DNA from: an uncultured Desulfobacteraceae bacterium
GTDB taxonomy: Bacteria; Desulfobacterota; Desulfobacteria; Desulfobacterales; Desulfatirhabdiaceae
Length of the DNA stretch: 64,000 nucleotides
Direction of reading: 5' to 3'
Assembly: GCA_903953895.1 (NCBI GenBank)
Contig: CAJBLH010000279.1
Coordinates: forward strand, 1-64,000
This document shows, piece by piece, positions 57,065-64,000 of the stretch. A program made the position numbers and the translations under genes. Each line of letters starts with the position of its first letter. Position 1 is the stretch's first letter. Under the pieces are notes generated by a model. The model worked only from the letters and a program-made list of their open reading frames with translations. It did not search any database and was not told the origin of the DNA.

Positions 57065-58384
57065 ATGGCAGAGGAAGCAATCAAATTAGGCGGTAAAAAG
57101 AAAAGTATGTTTATCGACAAAGTCAAGGAACTCCTCCCCGAAGGCGGAAATCTGAACCTTTGTCTCACTTGCGGAGCCTGTTCATCCGGGTGCCCTGCAA
57201 CCGGACTCGCCGGCATGGACCCCCGAAAGTTTCTGCGCATGGCGGCGCTGGGAATGGATGAAGAAATCATTAAATCCGACTGGCCCTGGATGTGTACGAT
57301 GTGTCAGCGGTGCATCTACGTTTGTCCCATGAAAATCGATATCCCGCAGCTCATTTACAATGCCCGGGGGCTCAGACCCAGGGATCAGCGTCCCAAAGGG
57401 ATTCTGGCCTCCTGCGACATGGCGCTTCGAAACGATAGTACCAGCGCCATGGGAACTTCCCCGGATGATTTTATCTTTGTGGTACAGGATGTGCTTGAAG
57501 AATTCCGGGAAGCCCAGCCGGAATTCGCCGAGATGGATGCGCCCATCGACAAGCAGGGGGCGGAGTTCTTTTTAAACCAGAATTCCAGAGAGCCCGTGAC
57601 CGAGCCCAATGAAATGGTTCCACTGTGGAAAATTCTGCATCTGGCCGGCGCCGACTGGACATACGGAAGCCATGGCTGGGCAGGCGAGAATTACTGCCTG
57701 TTTCTGGCAGACAACAATTCCTGGGAGAAGATTACCCGAACCACGGTGAATCAGGCCAATAAGCTCGGGTGTAAGATATTTCTCAACACGGAGTGAGGGC
57801 ATGTAACATTCTCAGTCCGGGCCGGACTGAAAAAATTCAACCTCGAACACAATTTTGAAGTAAAAAATATCTATGAGTATTATGCCAAGTGGATTCGCGA
57901 AGGCAAGCTGAAGGTCAATTCCGACTGGAACAAGGATCTGAAAATCAAGTTCACGGTACAGGATCCCTGCCAGATCGTTCGAAAGAGTTATGGCGACCCC
58001 ATCGCAGAAGATTTGCGGTTTGTGGTGAAATCCGTGGTGGGTGAAGAAAATTTCATCGATATGCAGCCCAATCGATCCAATAATTATTGCTGCGGTGGTG
58101 GTGGTGGATTCCTGCAGTCCGGATTCAAAGATGAGCGCCTGCTGTATGGAAAGCTTAAAGATGATCAAATCAAGGCGACTGGTGCAGACTATTGCATCGC
58201 CGGATGCCATAACTGCCATGCCCAGATTCACGAATTGAGCGAGCATTACGGTGGTCATTATCCGGTTGTCCACCTCTGGACGCTCATTTGTCTTTCTTTG
58301 GGAATACTCGGTCCGAACGAACGGGAATACTTGGGAGATGATCTGAAGGAAGTGAATGTATTCCACCCAGAGTCGGCCGAATAA
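57065..58384 (+). CDS. Heterodisulfide reductase iron-sulfur protein (HdrC-HdrB-like fusion) with selenocysteine
   Basis: 439 residues with the UGA at 57794-57796 read as Sec244. N-terminal HdrC-like part: two 4Fe-4S motifs LCLTCGACSSGCP (about 32-44) and CTMCQRCIYVCP. C-terminal HdrB-like CCG domain: NTE-U-GH near 244, where the family has the leading Cys, then NNYCCGGGGGFLQSG and GCHNCHAQ. Only one complete CCG domain is apparent, while HdrB/HdrD normally have two; the central part (about 120-240) has few Cys. The stretch beyond the UGA would otherwise be an orphan of 195 codons. It presumably passes HdrA electrons to the substrate side. Sits between mvhD copy 2 and metV. Confidence 0.9.
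57812..57830 (+). promoter_or_regulatory. Putative SECIS hairpin, HdrCB-like gene
   Basis: TCAGTCC and GGACTGA form a perfect 7-bp stem with loop GGGCC, starting 15 nt after the UGA at 57794. It is the strongest of the five hairpins. Confidence 0.7.
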
Positions 58385-58399
58385 TATAAAGGAGGGCAT

Positions 58400-59077
58400 A
58401 TGATCGTTGCCAAACGAAAACCTTTTGATGAGATCAAACAGCTTCTCAAAGGTTATAAGAAAGTCCTGAATGTGGGATGTGGAACCTGTGTTGCAGTCTG
58501 TCTGGCCGGTGGTGAAAAAGAAGTTTCCGTGTTGAACGCAGAGCTGGATATGGCCAGAAAAATCGAGGACAACCCGATCGAGATTTCCGGAATCACCATC
58601 GAACGCCAGTGCGACCGGGAATATCTGGAAGCATTGGATGCAAAAGTCGGTGAGTATGAAGCCCTGCTGTCCATGGCCTGCGGTGCGGGCATCCAGTTTC
58701 TGGCGGAACGCTATCCGACGATTCCGGTGCTGCCGGCGGTCGATACGACGTTTATCGGTGTCAATCAGGCCGTGGGATGGTATGAGGAAAGGTGTAGATC
58801 TTGCAGCAGTTGCGTTCTGGGTCAAACCGGCGGCATCTGCCCGGTGACGATGTGCGCAAAGGGTCTCTACAACGGCCCATGTGGCGGCACCAACAAAGGG
58901 AACTGCGAAATAGACGCCAGCCAGCCATGTGCTTGGTATATGATTTATGAACGGTTAAAGGGCCAGAACCGCCTGGAATGTATTCTGGAAATTACCCCGG
59001 CCAACGACTGGCAGAATCAGACACCACGGACCGTTATCCAGCCCGGATACAGCAAACCGGAAACTGCCGGAAAATAA
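58400..59077 (+). CDS. metV: MetV, zinc-binding partner of methylene-THF reductase
   Basis: 225 residues, AAGGAGGGC upstream. The N-terminal part has VLNVGCGTCVAVCLAGG and a Rossmann-like LLSMACGAGIQFLAE; the C-terminus is the methylenetetrahydrofolate reductase C-terminal Cys domain: RCRSCSSCVLGQTGGICP, CAKGLYNGPCGG, and GNCEIDASQPCAWYMIYERL. MetV is the non-catalytic subunit that binds MetF in acetogens and sulfate reducers. It directly follows the Hdr genes and precedes metF by 13 nt. Confidence 0.9.
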   Translation: MIVAKRKPFDEIKQLLKGYKKVLNVGCGTCVAVCLAGGEKEVSVLNAELDMARKIEDNPIEISGITIERQCDREYLEALDAKVGEYEALLSMACGAGIQFLAERYPTIPVLPAVDTTFIGVNQAVGWYEERCRSCSSCVLGQTGGICPVTMCAKGLYNGPCGGTNKGNCEIDASQPCAWYMIYERLKGQNRLECILEITPANDWQNQTPRTVIQPGYSKPETAGK

Positions 59078-59090
59078 TGAGGAAGCCGAT

Positions 59091-60017
59091 ATGAAAGCAG
59101 GAAGCAATTTAGAGAAAATCTTAAAGGCCGGTCATTTTGCTTTTACGGGTGAACTGGGGCCGCCCAGGGGAACCGGCGTTGAAGAAGTTAAACACAAAGC
59201 CTCTTTTTTAAAGGGAATGGTGGATTCCGTTAATATTACGGACAATCAAACCGCCGTGGTTCGTATGGCTAGTTGGGCCGCCTCCCTGATCGTGATCCAG
59301 GAAGGTCTGGAGCCCAATTACCAGATGGTGTGCCGGGACAGAAATCGTCTGGCCATGCAAAGCGATATTCTGGGGGCTTACACCCTCGGCATTCGAAATA
59401 TGCTGTGCCTGTCCGGCGATCATCAGAAATTCGGGGATCATCCTCAGGCAAAAGGCGTTTTTGACATCGATTCCATGCAGCTTATCGCCATGGTGAAAAA
59501 AATGCGCGATGAGGGCAAGTTTCAGGGCGGCACGGATGTCGAGCATCCGCCGAAAATCTTTATCGGAGCGGCTGCGAATCCTTTTGCCGATCCGTTCGAG
59601 TGGCGGGTACACCGCCTGGCCAAGAAAGTTGCGGCCGGCGTGGATTTTATCCAGACCCAGTGTATCTACAACATGGAAAAATTCCGCAACTTTATGAAGA
59701 TGGCCAATGACATGGGGCTTACGGAAAAAGTGTATATCCTTGCCGGTGTAACACCTATGAAAAGCATCGGTATGGCCCGATATATGAAGGCCAAGGTGCC
59801 GGGCATGGATGTGCCGGACGAGATCATCAAGCGGCTTCAGGGTGTGGATAAGACCAAGGTTGCCGATGAAGGCATCAAAATGGCTTGTGAGCAGATTGAG
59901 GAATTCAAGGAAATGAAAGGGGTCGCTGGCGTTCACCTGATGGCCATTGAATGGGAGCATAAGGTTCCGGAAATTGCTGAAAGGGCAAAGGTTCTACCCC
60001 GGCCGGTCGTTGATTGA
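59091..60017 (+). CDS. metF: 5,10-methylenetetrahydrofolate reductase MetF
   Basis: 308 residues. MetF-type TIM barrel with the FAD/folate positions FTGELGPPRGTGVEEV, DSVNITDNQTAVVRM, LCLSGDHQKFGDH and FIGAAANPFADPF, then FIQTQCIYNMEKF. It reduces methylene-THF to methyl-THF, a step of the methyl branch of the Wood-Ljungdahl pathway. In Moorella MetFV forms a complex with HdrABC and MvhD; the same genes occur together here. Last gene of the cluster, followed by a terminator. Confidence 0.95.
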   Translation: MKAGSNLEKILKAGHFAFTGELGPPRGTGVEEVKHKASFLKGMVDSVNITDNQTAVVRMASWAASLIVIQEGLEPNYQMVCRDRNRLAMQSDILGAYTLGIRNMLCLSGDHQKFGDHPQAKGVFDIDSMQLIAMVKKMRDEGKFQGGTDVEHPPKIFIGAAANPFADPFEWRVHRLAKKVAAGVDFIQTQCIYNMEKFRNFMKMANDMGLTEKVYILAGVTPMKSIGMARYMKAKVPGMDVPDEIIKRLQGVDKTKVADEGIKMACEQIEEFKEMKGVAGVHLMAIEWEHKVPEIAERAKVLPRPVVD

Positions 60018-60043
60018 CCTATACAGGAATATATAATTCCGCA

Positions 60044-60076
60044 AACCCGAACCGGCTTGTCGGTTCGGGTTTTTTA
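60044..60076 (+). terminator. Rho-independent terminator after metF
   Basis: An 11-bp stem (60044-60054 with 60061-60071, loop GCTTGT) runs into six T. It closes the hdr-metVF transcript and also faces the convergent DUF721 gene. Confidence 0.85.
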
Positions 60077-60094
60077 TTGAAAGCCGTTGAGTAG

Positions 60095-60406
60095 CTAAAC
60101 CGGACCGATTTTAAATTTGATGTCGGTCACCGCCGTTTTTTTAAGCATCTCGTTGATTTGTGCGATCATTGCTTGTTTGGAGAACTGCAAGTGATGTATC
60201 CATGCTGAACTATTTACATGAACGATGAGAATAGGCTCTTTATATGCAGCCGGGCGAACCTGATCGGAAAGGGCTTTGCCGACAATGTCATCCCAAAGAC
60301 TGCAAATGGTGATGAGCGTGTCGATTTTCTCCGGGTGAATCGCCTTCATGGCCCTGGGGAGAATGGCGCTGATGTGTTCAAACGGGCGATTGGTTGCGTC
60401 TTTCAT
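60095..60406 (-). CDS. DUF721 protein, DciA-like
   Basis: 103 residues. The family pattern includes ITICSLWDDIVGKALSDQVRP and an alternating-strand PILIVHVNSSAWIHHLQF, with a final helix. DUF721/DciA is the ancestral loader of DnaB in bacteria lacking DnaC/DnaI, and dnaB is also in this window. A functional tie is plausible but not shown. Divergent from citrate synthase. Confidence 0.8.
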   Translation of the reverse strand: MKDATNRPFEHISAILPRAMKAIHPEKIDTLITICSLWDDIVGKALSDQVRPAAYKEPILIVHVNSSAWIHHLQFSKQAMIAQINEMLKKTAVTDIKFKIGPV

Positions 60407-60485
60407 GCTGCAGATATTATGAAGTTAGAATATGGATGTCAATGATTTTGTCAGGATATGAGCATCAGAGTGGGGAGAGAGCGTA

Positions 60486-61769
60486 ATGATGGAAACAGTG
60501 AAAATAATATATGGGGATCGTGTCTGTGAACTGCCGGTGATTGTCGGATCGGAAGGTGAAAAAGGTATCGATATTTCAAAGCTGCGTCAGAAAACCGGTC
60601 TGATAACCCTCGATCCCGGTTTTGCCAATACGGGCAGTTGTATCAGTGCAATCACCTTTATGGATGGCGAAAAAGGGATTTTGCGATATCGGGGGATACC
60701 GGTCGAAGACCTGGCCGAGTACTCCATATTTACGGAAACCGCCTATCTGCTCATTAACGGAAAGCTGCCGACCCGTCAGGAACTGAATCGCTTCTCTGTG
60801 CTTCTCAATGACAATTCCCTGATTCATGAAGATATGCAGTTTTTCTTTCAGAATTTTCCCAGGGCATCGCACCCTATGGGCATTATGTCAGCCATGGTGA
60901 CAGCTCTGAGGAGTTTTTATCCGGAACTGAAAATCAACGAGGAGGAAGAAATCAATCTGACGGTTACCCGTCTGTTGTCTAAAGTCCGCACTCTGGCTGC
61001 CATGTCCTATAAAATTTCACGAGGCCATAAGGTGATTTATCCCCGGCCGGATCTGAACTATTGCGCCAATTTTTTGAACATGATGTTCGATAATCCGGTC
61101 AGGCCTTACACGATTGATAACACGCTGGTTGAAGCACTCAATGTTTTCTGGATACTTCATGCGGATCACGAACAAAACTGCTCAACGTCAACGGTACGCA
61201 TGGTCGGCAGCGGTCGGGTCAATCTGTATGCGGCGATCTCCGCGGGGGTCGCAGCACTTTGGGGTCCGCTTCACGGGGGCGCCAATCAGGCCGTGATCGA
61301 AATGCTGGAAAGTATTCAAAAGAACGGTGGGAATGTCCAACAGGCTATCGCACGGGCGAAAGATAAAAATGATGCGTTCCGGCTGATGGGATTCGGCCAC
61401 CGAGTGTATAAGACGTATGATCCACGCGCCAGAATCATGAAAAAGATGTGTGATAAGGTACTTAATAAACTACATATAAGTGATCCACTACTGGATATTG
61501 CCAAGCAGTTGGAGGAAGCGGCGGTCACCGATGATTATTTCATCGAACATCATTTATACCCGAACGTCGATTTTTACAGTGGGATTGTGCTGCGCGCCAT
61601 GGGGATTCCCACCAACATGTTTACCGTGATGTTTGCCATTGGCAGGCTTCCGGGCTGGATCGCCCAGTGGAAGGAGAGTTTGGATGATCCCAACTGGCGG
61701 TTGAGCCGCCCACGCCAGATATACACCGGTCTTTGTGAAAACCGGTATATTCCGATCGACAAAAGATAG
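60486..61769 (+). CDS. gltA: Citrate synthase (Si type)
   Basis: 427 residues; tandem ATGs at 60486 and 60489. Type I citrate synthase layout with FMDGEKGILRYRGIPVEDLAE, active-site His in ADHEQNCSTSTVRMVGSG, LWGPLHGGANQAVIEMLE and MGFGHRVYKTYDPRARIMKK, and Asp in NVDFYSGIVLRAMGIP. Condenses oxaloacetate and acetyl-CoA. In a sulfate reducer it feeds an oxidative TCA cycle or biosynthesis. Confidence 0.96.
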   Translation: MMETVKIIYGDRVCELPVIVGSEGEKGIDISKLRQKTGLITLDPGFANTGSCISAITFMDGEKGILRYRGIPVEDLAEYSIFTETAYLLINGKLPTRQELNRFSVLLNDNSLIHEDMQFFFQNFPRASHPMGIMSAMVTALRSFYPELKINEEEEINLTVTRLLSKVRTLAAMSYKISRGHKVIYPRPDLNYCANFLNMMFDNPVRPYTIDNTLVEALNVFWILHADHEQNCSTSTVRMVGSGRVNLYAAISAGVAALWGPLHGGANQAVIEMLESIQKNGGNVQQAIARAKDKNDAFRLMGFGHRVYKTYDPRARIMKKMCDKVLNKLHISDPLLDIAKQLEEAAVTDDYFIEHHLYPNVDFYSGIVLRAMGIPTNMFTVMFAIGRLPGWIAQWKESLDDPNWRLSRPRQIYTGLCENRYIPIDKR

Positions 61770-61852
61770 ATCCGACGATGCAGACAATGTGAAAGCTTGA
61801 CCCGCCACTCTGGGAGAAGTTTTAATTTTGTACCAATGAGCAATCAAACAGA

Positions 61853-61872
61853 GGCCGGTTTCAAACCCGGCC
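61853..61872. terminator. Hairpin between citrate synthase and the NlpC/P60 gene
   Basis: GGCCGG (61853-61858) pairs with CCGGCC (61867-61872) in the gap between the convergent genes. There is no T-run on the plus side, so termination is only likely, not clear. Confidence 0.35.
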
Positions 61873-61899
61873 CTACCTGGAATTTGAAGACAGGGGGAA

Positions 61900-63462
61900 T
61901 TAATACTTCATATCCAGCTTGAATATAAAATCGCTATTGATCGATGATGATTCAGCGGATGTTGACAGATCTGTCCGACCGGAAGTCGGGTTGAAATCAT
62001 GCTTCCCCATGATGGAGAATTCAAGATTCCGTGAAAAATAATATCCAAGTTTCAATGACATATCAATGGTATTCAACAAATCGGATGTTTTAAAAAGAGA
62101 ATCCATCATTTCCATCTGATCTGCATAATGCATGGCCATCGAAACGGACCATGGGCCTGCTGCCGGGATGATCTGAGTACTCAGGCCGAAGATACGTTTG
62201 GGAACTTCCAGCATTTCCTTCTTTTGAGCCGGCTGATCGTAATTGAAATAAACAAAGGATGGCATAATGGTAAGCCCTTCCAGTGGACTGATTTCACTGG
62301 CCAACTTGAATCCATGGCGGACGGTTGAAGACGCATCGTCTCCTGCCTGCTTATAGAAAGGCCAAACAGCATCCATTTCGCGGTCATAAATGTTCCAGGC
62401 GCTGGCTTTATCCAGTTTTTCACGAGCAGCGCTGACGCTGAAGCTATAATCGTTCCATAATCGGTGTTTGTATTCGACTTCGTAAGCATACTGGTGGCCG
62501 TTGTCGAAATCGTAGACTTCATGGTTTGTTTCGCGAAATGCATAGGGTCGGCCGGTGCTGGCATGATCATATGCAGGCCGAAATTCGTCTCTTGCATACG
62601 ATTTGATGTAATTATCCGTATTGAGCCGGATGTCGAAACCTCCCTCGAACTGCAGGGTCTCCATGCCGGTCTTATCGAATGACATCGGTCTCTTGGTTCC
62701 CACCATTCGGGATTTCCAATGCTGGTCGTCCAGGCTGGATATTGTGATTCCATGGCCGTTTGTGGCATGGATGAAATTGCCGTCTCCTAGATAAACACCG
62801 ACATGATTGATGCGTCTTTTTTGGGAAAAAAATAACAGATCTCCGGTTTGAAGTTCGTCTTCATCGATTCTCTGAAGCTTGTGGAAACTGAACTGGGCTG
62901 CGGAATTGTGCGGCAACTCGATCCCAAACAGGTTTGCATAGATCGTTCTGGCGAATCCCGAACAATCCATACCCCTCAGACTGCTTCCACCGCTTCGGTA
63001 TGGAATGCCGATGTATTCTTTCATTACTTCCTGCAACTTTTCTTCTGAAGAATCCGACGGCGAATATTGAAAAGGGCTTGGCTGATGCTCTAATGTTATG
63101 TCAGCCGTGATAAGTTGAGCTGATTTCTTTTTCGACAAAGTCTGCTTTGTCTTGTTTATCTTTCCGGTGTTTTTGGTGGAAAGCTTCAATCTGGATTTTT
63201 TTTTCTGCTGACTGTCTCTGGATTTTTTATCTGTCGTCTTAGCAGAGACTATCGGGGAAGGTTTATTATTCTGGCGGCTGGCGCAGGATTTCTTGTCGGT
63301 TGTCTTTGATGAAACTTTTTTCCCGGCAGTGTTTTTGGCATGTTCGGGTTTCGACTCAGATTGTTTGCCGTGAGCATTTGCAGTGGTTAGAATGAAAAGA
63401 AAGCAGCAAATAACCGATAAAATTTTTTTAAATGACTTATTGACAGTAGTTAGGTTTTTCAT
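61900..63462 (-). CDS. NlpC/P60 peptidase fused to a C-terminal beta-barrel-like domain
   Basis: 520 residues from the Met at 63462, chosen because it starts the signal peptide (KKILSVICCFLFILTTANA); a Met at 63510 adds 16 unusual residues. Order: signal; a Lys/Ser/Thr-rich linker (about 31-115) containing two KTTDKKS repeats; NlpC/P60 domain (about 135-255) with catalytic Cys167 in GMDCSGFARTIY, His220 in NHVGVYLGDGNFIHATNGHG; then about 250 residues of alternating hydrophobic/polar strands rich in Tyr, Phe, Asn and ending in a C-terminal Tyr, as in outer-membrane barrels. The peptidase part would cut peptidoglycan stems from the periplasmic side of an outer-membrane anchor. Confidence 0.85.
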   Translation of the reverse strand: MKNLTTVNKSFKKILSVICCFLFILTTANAHGKQSESKPEHAKNTAGKKVSSKTTDKKSCASRQNNKPSPIVSAKTTDKKSRDSQQKKKSRLKLSTKNTGKINKTKQTLSKKKSAQLITADITLEHQPSPFQYSPSDSSEEKLQEVMKEYIGIPYRSGGSSLRGMDCSGFARTIYANLFGIELPHNSAAQFSFHKLQRIDEDELQTGDLLFFSQKRRINHVGVYLGDGNFIHATNGHGITISSLDDQHWKSRMVGTKRPMSFDKTGMETLQFEGGFDIRLNTDNYIKSYARDEFRPAYDHASTGRPYAFRETNHEVYDFDNGHQYAYEVEYKHRLWNDYSFSVSAAREKLDKASAWNIYDREMDAVWPFYKQAGDDASSTVRHGFKLASEISPLEGLTIMPSFVYFNYDQPAQKKEMLEVPKRIFGLSTQIIPAAGPWSVSMAMHYADQMEMMDSLFKTSDLLNTIDMSLKLGYYFSRNLEFSIMGKHDFNPTSGRTDLSTSAESSSINSDFIFKLDMKY

Positions 63463-63780
63463 TGTTTCACATTCGTTGGTAACAAGATGAGGAGCCGGCA
63501 GAAAATCCAATATATAAAAAAATAGACCCTCCGCCTCTTGGGCTCAAGATGTCATACTGAACGAGCCAATGACAACATCACCAATATTCTGTTATTCCTT
63601 TCAATAGGTTATTTCTTATTTGCAGAAAGATTTCATATTTATGGCGGGCATGAACAGACCCATTGGACATGAACATAGAATATTTGGAAATGCTTTGTCA
63701 ATACCGAAGACATCGAAATCCACGGAAAATATCTATAACTATCTGAAAAAAAGCTAACTATGAAATGCCTGTCTGGTATG
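63463..63780. other. Intergenic region at the right end
   Basis: No gene is visible. The sequence is AT-rich and should contain the promoter of the peptidase gene; no clear -35/-10 pair stands out. Confidence 0.35.
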
Positions 63781-64000
63781 TCAAAACAATGTTATCTTTG
63801 CGGGCATTTCGGCCTGTTTCTGGATCTTATTCATCATTTTCTCTTCCCGATCGGCAATTTTTGGATAGAACGTGGAAGAAATACGTTTCACAAAAACATC
63901 ACCCGTGTCAGTGTGAAAAAATATTTTTCGGGATTCATGACCACCGATGTCGCTACTGATAATCCTGATTTTCTCCATCTGCAGAAACTCCACAACAAAC
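63781..64000 (-). CDS. Hypothetical protein, probably cut by the window edge
   Basis: A minus-strand frame is open from the end of the window to a stop at 63781 (about 73 codons; internal GTG at 63993, Met at 63978). The sequence reads EKIRIISSDIGGHESRKIFF, then DTGDVFVKRISSTFYPKIAD and a basic tail. No family recognised; it may be the C-terminus of a longer gene. Confidence 0.3.
   Translation of the reverse strand, partial: FVVEFLQMEKIRIISSDIGGHESRKIFFHTDTGDVFVKRISSTFYPKIADREEKMMNKIQKQAEMPAKITLF

Noticed and set aside
57812-58825. 337-codon open frame on the minus strand opposite the hdrCB and metV genes
   Set aside because: It is the antisense shadow of well-supported plus-strand genes; its sequence shows no domain, while the plus strand shows clear CCG and MetV motifs once the UGA is read as Sec.
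1-64000. CRISPR arrays, prophage modules, rRNA genes
   Set aside because: No regularly spaced repeats, phage structural genes or rRNA sequences were seen.

Overview
The window looks like chromosomal DNA of an anaerobic, selenocysteine-using, sulfate-reducing bacterium of the Desulfobacterota (Desulfobacteria-like). The main evidence is a methylene-tetrahydrofolate reductase/heterodisulfide-reductase cluster (metV, metF, hdrA, mvhD) with five in-frame UGA codons, the many TRAP and sulfonate genes, and the Deltaproteobacteria-like housekeeping genes. The taxonomic call is inference; there is no rRNA here.

Left end (1-6 kb): a possible group II intron 3' end, two secreted proteins of unknown function, a gene-poor stretch with a protein-like remnant and one copy of a 27-nt dispersed repeat, then dgkA and a Ca2+-type P-ATPase on the minus strand. 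At 6-15.5 kb: thrS, a VanZ-like protein, a decay zone with remnants of two kinds of acyl-CoA ligase, a two-subunit CoA-transferase with an MFS transporter, and a dctPQM TRAP transporter ending in a strong terminator. At 15.6-19.4 kb: nhaB, a GAF/HD-GYP protein and a truncated PEBP-family gene.

At 19.4-27.7 kb lies a taurine (sulfonate) dissimilation island in decay. An ABC ATPase is intact, but both permeases, a second ATPase, taurine:pyruvate aminotransferase (tpa) and sulfoacetaldehyde acetyltransferase (xsc) carry deletions and frameshifts. Alanine dehydrogenase, a GntR regulator, acetate kinase and a beta-hydroxyacid dehydrogenase remain intact. Taurine-N would go to alanine (Tpa), alanine back to pyruvate (Ald), sulfoacetaldehyde to acetyl phosphate plus sulfite (Xsc), and acetyl phosphate to ATP (AckA). 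As it stands the pathway cannot run from this locus.

At 27.7-48.9 kb is a housekeeping block: ykgJ-recR-ybaB-dnaX, two tRNA-Ser genes, a DUF1015 protein, a methyltransferase, a substrate-binding protein paired with a SpoIIE-type phosphatase, a DEAD-box helicase, HAD and nucleoside phosphorylase genes, a DRTGG protein, rpsF-rpsR-DUF2232-rplI-dnaB-hflX, an inositol-monophosphatase-family gene and a divergent dnaA. The 794-nt gap upstream of dnaA has features of a replication origin.

At 49.7-60 kb is the most striking region: hdrA-mvhD-hdrA-mvhD-hdrCB-metV-metF. The first five genes each contain one in-frame UGA at a place where the family has a cluster-binding Cys, and each UGA is followed after 14-16 nt by a small hairpin. 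Read through, they give five consecutive selenoproteins. Together they would form a cytoplasmic, probably electron-bifurcating, methylene-THF reductase complex of the Wood-Ljungdahl pathway. The right end carries a DUF721/DciA-like gene, citrate synthase and an NlpC/P60 peptidase fused to a beta-barrel-like domain.
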